Source of the DNA: Marinobacter sp. BGYM27
GTDB taxonomy: Bacteria; Pseudomonadota; Gammaproteobacteria; Pseudomonadales; Oleiphilaceae
NCBI GenBank assembly: GCA_025153445.1
Contig: JANZNS010000003.1
Location: 248,001-312,000, forward strand
Reading direction: 5' to 3'
Length of the DNA stretch: 64,000 nucleotides
In this document: positions 1-8,287 of the stretch, piece after piece
Numbering within the stretch: position 1 is the first letter of the stretch
How the letters are laid out: every line of letters begins with the position of its first letter
Position numbers and translations under genes: made by a program
The notes under the pieces: generated by a model
What the model was told of the DNA's origin: nothing
Databases searched by the model: none
The model's input: the letters and a program-made list of their open reading frames with translations, nothing else

Positions 1-811
1 CACCAAAGCTCAGTGCGGTTGAGGTGGTGCCGCGATAACCCAGCTTGTGGATCAGGCCCGCCAGCGCGACGCCGTTGCGTCCGAGCACGTTGCCCTCGTC
101 GTCGGTAAGAAACTTCGGCACGATAAACAGCGAAATACCTTTCACACCTGGAGGTGCCCCCTTGATCTTGGCCAGCACCAGATGAACGATATTGTCTGTT
201 ATGGACTGCTCACCACCGGAGATATAGATCTTGGCGCCCTTGATCAGATAGTGGCCTTCATCCGTGGGCGTCGCAGAGGTGCGAATATCACTCAGGGAAG
301 AGCCTGCGTGAGGTTCAGTCAACGCCATGGTGCCGCTATAACGGCCATCCAGCATGGGCGGTAGATACTTCAGGCGCTGGGATTCGGAACCAAAGATACG
401 AATCAGGTTCGCCGCAGCCGTGGTCAGAAAAGCATAGCCCGCGGTGCCTGGATTGGCAGCCGTAAAAAAGCCGTTGCAAGCTGCCATAACCGTTTCAGGC
501 AACTGCATGCCACCCAGATCATAGTCATACCGGCCCGTCAGAAAACCCGCCTCGGCATAGGCATCAAAGGCCTCTTTCACCTGGGGAATCATTTCGACCT
601 GACCGTTCACAAACTGGGGTTCGTTCTTGTCCGCTTCACTGTTATGGGGCGCAAACTTGTCCCGTGCGATCTTGTCTGCTGTCTCGATCACGGCATCAAA
701 GGTTTCACGGCTGTGCTCGTTATAGCGCTCGCGGTCGCATAGCGAGCCAGTATCCAGCACGTCGTAAAGCAGAAATTCGAGGTCGCGGCGATCAATCAGG
801 GTATCGGTCAT
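1..811 (-). CDS. Acyl-CoA dehydrogenase, N-terminal 270 residues (truncated by window edge)
   Basis: Flavin-dependent acyl-CoA dehydrogenase that introduces a trans-2 double bond into acyl-CoA in the cytoplasm. The gene runs off the left edge, so only 270 residues are visible. The FAD-contact motif MALTEPHAGSSLSDI lies at about residues 162-176, preceded by the helical N-terminal domain and followed by the start of the beta domain; the visible part ends at GTTSTALSFG. The long N-terminal domain and the extended TDEGHYLIKGAKIYISGGEQ region resemble the large (about 590-600 aa) subfamily that includes DmdC-like 3-methylmercaptopropionyl-CoA dehydrogenases; the exact substrate cannot be told. 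The ATG at 811 has only a weak upstream AAGG. The gap to the divergent GlxA-type regulator is about 235 bp. Two other beta-oxidation genes lie within 7 kb but are not in an operon with it. Confidence 0.9.
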   Translation of the reverse strand, partial: MTDTLIDRRDLEFLLYDVLDTGSLCDRERYNEHSRETFDAVIETADKIARDKFAPHNSEADKNEPQFVNGQVEMIPQVKEAFDAYAEAGFLTGRYDYDLGGMQLPETVMAACNGFFTAANPGTAGYAFLTTAAANLIRIFGSESQRLKYLPPMLDGRYSGTMALTEPHAGSSLSDIRTSATPTDEGHYLIKGAKIYISGGEQSITDNIVHLVLAKIKGAPPGVKGISLFIVPKFLTDDEGNVLGRNGVALAGLIHKLGYRGTTSTALSFG

Positions 812-1046
812 CGGGAGTTGGCCTTATACGGAATCTTGAGAGTAATGTGGTCGTCACTTGAGCGTAATACGCCATCGGTCTGGCACTCGGACAGACACAG
901 CATCGGCGCTGGCGTTGCAATTGGGGCAGTTTCGCTTCACCAGGAAGCCGTTTATCTCCCAAGAATCGCACAACAGGGGTTTGGTGAAAACCGTCACATC
1001 TGACACAATATTGGTTAAATTCGCCAATCTGCCCGATATCGATGCC

Positions 1047-2021
1047 ATGCAACGCGTCACCATTGTAGGTTTTCCCGGCGCGCTTGCCAGCACCATTACC
1101 GGCATGATGGATCTTTTCCAGTTGGCCGGTGTGACCTGGGCGCGGATTCAGGGCTCCGAACCCCACCAACGTTTCAGTGTGGAGCTGCTAACACTGGACG
1201 GTGCGCCCTGCCGCTGCCTGAACGGTATATCGCTGATTGCCCACGGCAGCCTTGCGGACCATCCGCCGGGCGACCTTGTGCTCGTCCCAACCATTGGCGG
1301 CCCGATAGAGAAAACCCTGGCCGAGGCCGGCCCGATTCTCGGCTGGCTGAATCAGCAAGCCATCGCCGGCTCGACAATCGCCAGCAACTGCACCGGTGCC
1401 TTTCTGCTAGGCGAAGCCGGGCTGCTCGACGGTAAAAAGGCAACCACCCACTGGGGTTTCAGTGACCTGTTCCGACAACGTTTTCCGGCTGTTGACTGCC
1501 ACCCCGAGCAACTGGTCACCGTAGACGGCTCAATTGCATGCGCCGGAGGCGGCACCGCCTGGTGGGATCTGGGGATTTTGTTGATCGAACGATTCGCAGG
1601 CGCTCAGGTCGCAAGAGAACTGGCCAAAGCGTTTGTCGTCGATGCCGGTCGTCGTAGCCAGGCCCCCTACTCCGCCATGCAGACCAAACGCTATCATCAG
1701 GATGATACGATCCTGGCACTGCAGGACTGGCTGGATACCCACTACGCCTATCCTGTGACGACGGATGATCTGGTGCAGCAAAGCGGCCTCAGTAGCCGGT
1801 CTCTCCTAAGGCGATTCAAAGCCGCCACCGGCGATACTCCGCACCGCTATCTGCAACTACTGCGCATAGAGGCTGCGCGTCACTTGTTGGAGACCACGCC
1901 CTGCCCGGTCGAGCAGGTCACCCATAAGGTGGGTTATGACGATGTCAGCTCGTTTACCCGTCTGTTCAAACGCGTCACCGGACTGCCACCCAACGTCTAC
2001 CGCTCACGCTTTGGTCGCTGA
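1047..2021 (+). CDS. GlxA-type transcriptional regulator (DJ-1/PfpI domain plus AraC HTH)
   Basis: Cytoplasmic transcription regulator of 324 aa. The N-terminal DJ-1/PfpI-like amidotransferase fold spans about residues 3-190, with SNCTGAFLLGEAGLLDG carrying the nucleophile-position Cys115. The C-terminal AraC/XylS helix-turn-helix pair spans about 220-320 (DDLVQQSGLSSRSLLRRFK, then GYDDVSSFTRLFKRVTG). ATG 1047 is chosen because family proteins begin just before a strand like RVTIVGFPG; the frame stays open upstream to 858 but that part has no family resemblance, and no strong ribosome site marks either start. Members control diverse catabolic genes such as those for carnitine, arginine or glycine betaine; the target here is unknown. 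The 3' end overlaps the convergent LysR gene by 18 bp. Confidence 0.88.
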   Translation: MQRVTIVGFPGALASTITGMMDLFQLAGVTWARIQGSEPHQRFSVELLTLDGAPCRCLNGISLIAHGSLADHPPGDLVLVPTIGGPIEKTLAEAGPILGWLNQQAIAGSTIASNCTGAFLLGEAGLLDGKKATTHWGFSDLFRQRFPAVDCHPEQLVTVDGSIACAGGGTAWWDLGILLIERFAGAQVARELAKAFVVDAGRRSQAPYSAMQTKRYHQDDTILALQDWLDTHYAYPVTTDDLVQQSGLSSRSLLRRFKAATGDTPHRYLQLLRIEAARHLLETTPCPVEQVTHKVGYDDVSSFTRLFKRVTGLPPNVYRSRFGR

Positions 2022-2906
2022 TTCCCTGAGCAGTGAAGTGAACGCCTGAGCCGCAGGCGACAAGGGTCGGCTGGTGTATTCCAGCTCATACAGCGGCCGG
2101 CTGATCTTCGACGTCCCTGGCAGACGCACTTCAACGACCCGTTCCAGCGTAATCAGATCACTCACAACCGCGCGGGGGAGCATCGCGAGTCCCAAGCCAC
2201 TGGCCACTGCCCGGGCGATCGCTTCGTTGCTACCGATCTCGATTCGGCGATCCGGCACCACACCGCAATCGCTCAGCAAACCCCGCACAACGTCCCGGGT
2301 GCCTGAACCCGGTTCCCGCTCTATCCAGCACTGACTTGTCAGCGTTTCGATACTGATATCTTCGAGCCCCAAAGACGGGGGCGCTATTACAGTCAGGGGA
2401 TCATCAAGCCAGGGCCGACAGCGCATGCGTGAATCACTCACTTCCCCTTCGACCAGTGCCACATCAACCTGACAGTCAATCAGCGCCTGGCGAACGGATT
2501 CGGTATTGCCCACTTTCACCTGCAAATCGATATCGGGATTTGATTCAGCGAAGCGGCCCAGCACCGGCGCCAGCCAGTAGCCGGCAATCGTACTGCTTGC
2601 TCCCACGACCAACGCGCCACGCTTGAGCCCCAGCCGCGCATGGAGATCATCAACAGCGGCCTTTTCCAGCGCAAACAGCCCTCTGGCGTGTTCAAAAAGA
2701 ACCGCACCATTGGTGGTCAACTGCACCCCCTGTTGACGTCGACCGGCTCCCTGGGCCCGTTCTATGAGGCCGATGTCCAACTGATGTTCGAGCTCCCGCA
2801 CCCCTTTTGACACAGCAGGCTGGCTGATACACAGCACGTCAGCCGCCCGCGAAAAACTCCGTTCCACCGCGACCGTGTAGAAAATCCTGAGCAGGTGCAG
2901 GTTCAT
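2004..2906 (-). CDS. yeiE: LysR-family regulator, YeiE-like
   Basis: LysR-type regulator of 300 aa, normal family length. Winged HTH at residues 1-63 (MNLHLLRIFYTVAVERSFSR, then ISQPAVSKGVRELEHQL), linker helix, then a type 2 periplasmic-binding-like effector domain at about 90-295. It is divergent from a YeiH/UPF0324 permease, the same arrangement as yeiE-yeiH in enterobacteria and the main reason for the symbol. CysB-type relatives respond to sulfur metabolites, so a sulfite or sulfur link is plausible but inferred. Its stop lies inside the end of the convergent GlxA-type gene. The 130-bp gap to yeiH contains a T-N11-A dyad listed separately. Confidence 0.85.
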   Translation of the reverse strand: MNLHLLRIFYTVAVERSFSRAADVLCISQPAVSKGVRELEHQLDIGLIERAQGAGRRQQGVQLTTNGAVLFEHARGLFALEKAAVDDLHARLGLKRGALVVGASSTIAGYWLAPVLGRFAESNPDIDLQVKVGNTESVRQALIDCQVDVALVEGEVSDSRMRCRPWLDDPLTVIAPPSLGLEDISIETLTSQCWIEREPGSGTRDVVRGLLSDCGVVPDRRIEIGSNEAIARAVASGLGLAMLPRAVVSDLITLERVVEVRLPGTSKISRPLYELEYTSRPLSPAAQAFTSLLRESATKA

Positions 2907-2943
2907 AGCTATAACCCTGAGTTATTCCAAAATGATAAAAGGA

Positions 2944-2960
2944 TATTCGATTAGCGAATA
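2944..2960. promoter_or_regulatory. LysR-type operator candidate between yeiE and yeiH
   Basis: The sequence TATTCGATTAGCGAATA is a perfect 6-5-6 inverted repeat containing the T-N11-A core typical of LysR boxes. It lies 37 bp from the yeiE start and 76 bp from the yeiH start, where an autoregulating LysR protein normally binds. Assignment to YeiE rests on position only. Confidence 0.5.
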
Positions 2961-3036
2961 ACAGAATCTTAAAATGATGACTCAACGCTGATCAACCCGA
3001 TCCTGGCTTTACAGCGTGTATAAGAGGACTTCTATC

Positions 3037-4107
3037 ATGTTTGCGAAAATTGCAGCCTCAGCCCACAACCCTGTTCCGCTGCTACGACACGCCGATTACT
3101 GGGGCGGCATTGGCCTGGTGACGGTCATCGCCCTTTGCAGCCTGGCATTCGCAGACTCACACTGGGCGTCACAGCTTGGCCTGAGCGCACTGACGATCGC
3201 GGTTGTGATTGGCATGATTGCCGGCAATACCTTTTTCCCCAGAATAGCGGACAAGGCGGCAGCCGGCGTCGATTTTTCCAAAAACAGCCTGCTTCGCCTC
3301 GGCGTGGTGCTTTACGGCTTTCGCATCACCTTCCAGCAAATCGCCGGCGTCGGCATGACCGGCTTTATAACTGACATGGCCACACTGAGCCTTACCTTTG
3401 GTCTGGCTCTGCTTGTCGGCCTGAAGCTTCTGAAGATGGACCGTGAAACTGCGCTGCTGATCGGCACCGGCAGCTCAATCTGCGGCGCCGCCGCTATCAT
3501 GGCGGCCGAACCGGTGGTCCGGGCACAGGCTCATAAAGTCTCTGTTGCGGTCGCAACTGTCGTTGTATTTGGCACGCTGAGCATGTTTCTTTACCCGCTG
3601 CTCTATCCCCTGCTGGGCCTGTCTGATCACGCCTACGGCATTTTTGTCGGCTCAACGGTGCACGAAGTGGCACAGGTGGTGGCAGCAGGCAGCGCGGTGA
3701 GCGATACCGCAGCCAATACTGCCATTATCGAGAAGATGCTGAGAGTCATGATGCTCGCTCCCTTCCTGGTCGGCCTCAGCCTGTTCCTTGCAAAAGGCAA
3801 GAAAACCGATGGAAACGGCAGAAAAACCAATACCGCAGCGCGAATCACAATCCCCTGGTTTGCTGTTCTGTTTGTGGTCGCCAGCGGCATTCATTCTCTC
3901 AACATTGTGCCCGAGGCGACCGTGGCCATGCTGAACACCTTCGACACTCTGCTGTTGACCATGGCAATGGCGGCACTGGGACTGAGAACTCACATCGGGG
4001 CGATCAGACAGGCGGGTATCCGCCCGCTACTACTCGGCGCGATCCTGTTTGTTTTTCTGGTGGTGGGCGGTTATGGCATCAACCTCGCCGTGGCGGCTAT
4101 AGGCTGA
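3037..4107 (+). CDS. yeiH: YeiH/UPF0324 family inner-membrane permease
   Basis: Integral membrane protein of 356 aa with about ten hydrophobic helices, the usual UPF0324/PSE (putative sulfate exporter) length. Recognisable family segments are LGVVLYGFRITFQQIAGVG, GTGSSICGAAAIMAAEPVV and GIFVGSTVHEVAQVVAAG. ATG 3037 is preceded by AAGAGGA 8 nt upstream; an in-frame GTG at 3016 lies before that site and is not used. The divergent LysR gene probably regulates it. Substrate is unproven: family naming suggests a sulfur anion. Transcription is followed by a perfect palindrome. Confidence 0.88.
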   Translation: MFAKIAASAHNPVPLLRHADYWGGIGLVTVIALCSLAFADSHWASQLGLSALTIAVVIGMIAGNTFFPRIADKAAAGVDFSKNSLLRLGVVLYGFRITFQQIAGVGMTGFITDMATLSLTFGLALLVGLKLLKMDRETALLIGTGSSICGAAAIMAAEPVVRAQAHKVSVAVATVVVFGTLSMFLYPLLYPLLGLSDHAYGIFVGSTVHEVAQVVAAGSAVSDTAANTAIIEKMLRVMMLAPFLVGLSLFLAKGKKTDGNGRKTNTAARITIPWFAVLFVVASGIHSLNIVPEATVAMLNTFDTLLLTMAMAALGLRTHIGAIRQAGIRPLLLGAILFVFLVVGGYGINLAVAAIG

Positions 4108-4127
4108 ACAACACCGTTAACGGAGGG

Positions 4128-4161
4128 GCTGGCGTGCATCTGAATTCAGATGCACGCCAGC
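4128..4161. terminator. Perfect 34-bp palindrome between convergent yeiH and fadH
   Basis: Every base pairs symmetrically from G4128 to C4161, with GAATTC at the centre and outer arms GCTGGCGTGCATCTGAA and its complement. As RNA it would make a 15-16 bp stem with essentially no free loop. It sits 20 bp after yeiH and 19 bp after fadH. There is no T tract, so a transcription barrier, an mRNA 3' end protector or a protein site are all possible. Confidence 0.55.
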
Positions 4162-4180
4162 ATGGTATTGAAAGCGGCGA

Positions 4181-6340
<2,160 letters not shown>

Positions 6341-6346
6341 TTAGCA

Positions 6347-6370
6347 TAGCCAACCTACGACTATTGGCTA
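6347..6370. promoter_or_regulatory. Perfect 7-10-7 inverted repeat abutting the ribosome site of the enoyl-CoA hydratase
   Basis: TAGCCAA and TTGGCTA flank 10 bases, and the right arm touches the AAGGATCAGG ribosome-binding region of the gene starting at 6382. It could be an operator or a 5' UTR hairpin affecting translation. Confidence 0.4.
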
Positions 6371-6381
6371 AGGATCAGGAC

Positions 6382-7194
6382 ATGAGCAAGCAAGATTCAG
6401 ATCGGGTAATACTGGATATCGACAACGGCATTGCAACGGTCACCCTGAACCGCCCCGACAAGTACAACGGGCTGGATATGCCCATGTTCGAAGCCATTAC
6501 CGCAACCGCTCGTAAACTGAAGAAGGAGCGCCAGGTAAGAGCGATCGTACTGAAAGGCAACGGCGATGCATTCTGCTCAGGCCTGGATGTTAAAACCGTC
6601 AGCAAGAACCCGTTGAACTTTCTCAAACTACTGGCCAAGCCTGGCCGCCGGATCAGCAACCTGGCTCAGGACGTTGGCTATCTGTGGCGCGACGTGCCGG
6701 CGCCGGTGATTGTCGCCACCCACGGCTATTGCTTTGGTGGTGGTTTCCAGATTGCACTGGGCGCAGATTTCCGGTTCACCACGGCGAATTGTGAGTTTTC
6801 GATCATGGAGGCCAAGTGGGGACTTATTCCGGATATGAGCCTGACGGTGACATTGCCTGAGCTGATCAGTATTGATCTGGCAAAAGAGCTGACCATGACA
6901 GCTCGCCGGTTTACAGGCACCGAAGCAAAAGAGATGGGGCTGGTAAGCCGGGTCTGTGATGATCCTGTTGCCGAAGCTTACGCATTTGCAGAGACGCTGG
7001 CTCAGCAATCGCCGGACGCTGTAGCCGCCGCCAAATTGCTGTTTAACCGTGCCTGGACTGCTGATGACAAAACCGCGCTGAACTGGGAAACACGCCTGCA
7101 GAAAAAGATCATCGCCCGCACAAACCAGCGTACGGCTATTGCCCGAAATTCCGGTCAGCCGGAAAAGGCCTATGATGACAGACGATCATTCTGA
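6382..7194 (+). CDS. Enoyl-CoA hydratase/isomerase family protein (crotonase)
   Basis: Crotonase-fold protein of 270 aa, typical length, probably hydrating or isomerising enoyl-CoA in the cytoplasm. Seen in the sequence: IATVTLNRPDKYNGLDMPM near the N-terminus, the oxyanion-hole strands FCSGLDVKTV (about residue 65) and HGYCFGGGFQIALGADFRF (about residue 120), and the EAKWGLIPDMS segment where a catalytic acid sits in the family. ATG 6382 (MSKQDSDRV) follows AAGGATCAGGAC; the TTG at 6364 lies ahead of that site and is rejected. Divergent from fadH, which suggests shared control with unsaturated fatty-acid oxidation. The C-terminal basic tail lacks a dehydrogenase fusion. Confidence 0.88.
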   Translation: MSKQDSDRVILDIDNGIATVTLNRPDKYNGLDMPMFEAITATARKLKKERQVRAIVLKGNGDAFCSGLDVKTVSKNPLNFLKLLAKPGRRISNLAQDVGYLWRDVPAPVIVATHGYCFGGGFQIALGADFRFTTANCEFSIMEAKWGLIPDMSLTVTLPELISIDLAKELTMTARRFTGTEAKEMGLVSRVCDDPVAEAYAFAETLAQQSPDAVAAAKLLFNRAWTADDKTALNWETRLQKKIIARTNQRTAIARNSGQPEKAYDDRRSF

Positions 7195-7258
7195 TGTGCC
7201 TTGTTTCAAGCACCGAAAAATAAACTCGACAGGCTAGATAGAGGGTTTCCGGAAGGAA

Positions 7259-7313
7259 CTACGCCCTCGGCAAGATGCCGAAGGCGTAGGTATTGTCGGC
7301 ATTAAAATGCCGA
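7259..7313. terminator. Tandem hairpins between convergent genes
   Basis: Hairpin one (7259-7289) pairs CTACGCC with GGCGTAG and TCGGC with GCCGA around an AAGAT loop, with one opposed C/A mismatch. Hairpin two (7296-7313) pairs TCGGCATT with AATGCCGA. Both carry the same CGGCA...TGCCGA core. They lie between the ends of the enoyl-CoA hydratase and EF-hand genes, consistent with two-way termination, though no long T run follows. Confidence 0.5.
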
Positions 7314-7330
7314 ACGTCTCGAATGCAAGA

Positions 7331-7681
7331 CTACTGCATTTTGCCTTTTTCAAACTCTTCCCGGCTGATGGCGCCGTCACCGTCAGTATCTCTGTCCATC
7401 ATCATCCGGTTCCGCTCAGCTTCGGATTCAGCATTGCCTGCAGCGGTGTCACCGTAGATACCAAGCTCGTCTTCGCTGATCTGCCCGTCTTTGTTGGTGT
7501 CGAGCTTCTCGAACGTCACGCCATGCATGTTTTTGTGCTCTGTACCCATCGCAGATTCCTTGGGCGTAGCACGATCTGCTTTACTTTCACCACTTGCACT
7601 CATGTTGTCAGCTGCAAATGCTGCAGGTGCCAAAAGAGTTGCTGAAAGAATTGATGTCAGGGCCATGTTTCTGATCTTCAT
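7331..7681 (-). CDS. Secreted EF-hand calcium-binding protein
   Basis: Small exported protein of 116 aa. Residues 1-23 form a Sec signal peptide ending AAFAA before DNMSAS. Two EF-hand loops follow: DTNKDGQISEDEL (about residues 61-73) and DTDGDGAISREEF (about 98-110), each with the acidic ligands at positions 1, 3, 5 and 12. A methionine- and charge-rich linker joins them. ATG 7681 has a strong AAAGGAG 7 nt upstream. No neighbour indicates a partner; a role in periplasmic calcium buffering or sensing is inferred from the motif alone. Confidence 0.85.
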   Translation of the reverse strand: MKIRNMALTSILSATLLAPAAFAADNMSASGESKADRATPKESAMGTEHKNMHGVTFEKLDTNKDGQISEDELGIYGDTAAGNAESEAERNRMMMDRDTDGDGAISREEFEKGKMQ

Positions 7682-7961
7682 AAGGTATCTCCTTTAAGCC
7701 TTTTTTCGATCCGATATTGACCAATGCGGCGCCGTAAGTGTTTAACTGGTCGCCGGTCGGTGACAGCGCGAAAAATGCCAGACTCGCAAAATGCAGTGCG
7801 AAGCCTGAAATGCTTTTCGCGCCTTCCCGGATGCCACGAGAGTCTACGATCCTTTTTCCCTGGTGGATCTTTCGCGGCCTCCGATAACTTTCATTTAAGG
7901 CGCTACAGCCGGATTTGGCTAGTGAAACTTGCTTAACACGGTATTAATAAACTCTCGAAGC

Positions 7962-8240
7962 TCAATTGGACACACCAGCTCGAACCGCCGCTTTGTGAGT
8001 TGAATCGCTTGACCTGAGTAGTCCGCCAAGTATCATCTTCTTTTCTTTCCATTTAACGGAGCAATCATGATCGCCAGGCCCTGTGCTTTTGCCAGCCCCG
8101 ATCGCGATCCCGGTGCCTTTTTTCCAGTGCAACCGGGCCGTCTTCCCTACTTTCAGGATCCTCCCGGAATCCGTTGATTCTGATGCTGTGCCAAACCTGT
8201 GCACGGTCGACGCCTGGAAGCTAAACTCAGGCTGCCCCAT
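7962..8240 (-). CDS. Possible small basic protein, unrecognised
   Basis: Open frame of 92 aa reading MGQPEFSFQASTVHRFG and ending AAVRAGVSN. It is basic, has one internal Cys (DHDCSVKWKEKK) and no signal peptide or membrane helix. Arguments for: it fills an otherwise long gap and has believable composition. Arguments against: no Shine-Dalgarno sequence before ATG 8240, several rare AGG and GGG codons, and an overlapping 64-aa frame on the plus strand (8083-8277). No family recognised; divergent from mnhA. Confidence 0.25.
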   Translation of the reverse strand: MGQPEFSFQASTVHRFGTASESTDSGRILKVGKTARLHWKKGTGIAIGAGKSTGPGDHDCSVKWKEKKMILGGLLRSSDSTHKAAVRAGVSN

Positions 8241-8241
8241 T

Positions 8242-8259
8242 GTGTTCAATGCTGAACAC
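8242..8259. promoter_or_regulatory. Inverted repeat upstream of the mnh operon
   Basis: GTGTTCA-ATGC-TGAACAC is a perfect 7-4-7 dyad lying 28 bp before the mnhA start and 19 bp before its CGAGG ribosome site. It could be an operator or a short 5' UTR hairpin in front of the antiporter genes. Confidence 0.35.
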
Positions 8260-8287
8260 CCGAAAAATCTAAAATAACGAGGTTGAA

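Larger units (their letters stand above)
7682..8287. other. 606-bp gap between the EF-hand gene and the antiporter operon
   Basis: The gap holds the promoter region of the EF-hand gene and of the downstream mnh operon, a weak minus-strand open frame (7962-8240, listed separately) and an inverted repeat at 8242-8259. No RNA gene or repeat element was recognised. The stretch from 7700 to 7960 shows nothing I can name. Confidence 0.5.

Noticed and set aside
854-1105. Minus-strand frame with CPNC and other cysteines upstream of the acyl-CoA dehydrogenase
   Set aside because: Most of it is antisense to the GlxA-type gene, the only ATG codons lie in that part, and the rest would need a GTG start without a ribosome site. 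The alternative frame with CVRC and CCVC has the same problem.
8083-8277. 64-codon frame on the plus strand before phaAB
   Set aside because: It overlaps the minus-strand candidate at 7962-8240, has no ribosome site and proline-rich shadow-like sequence; the minus-strand frame is slightly better but also weak.
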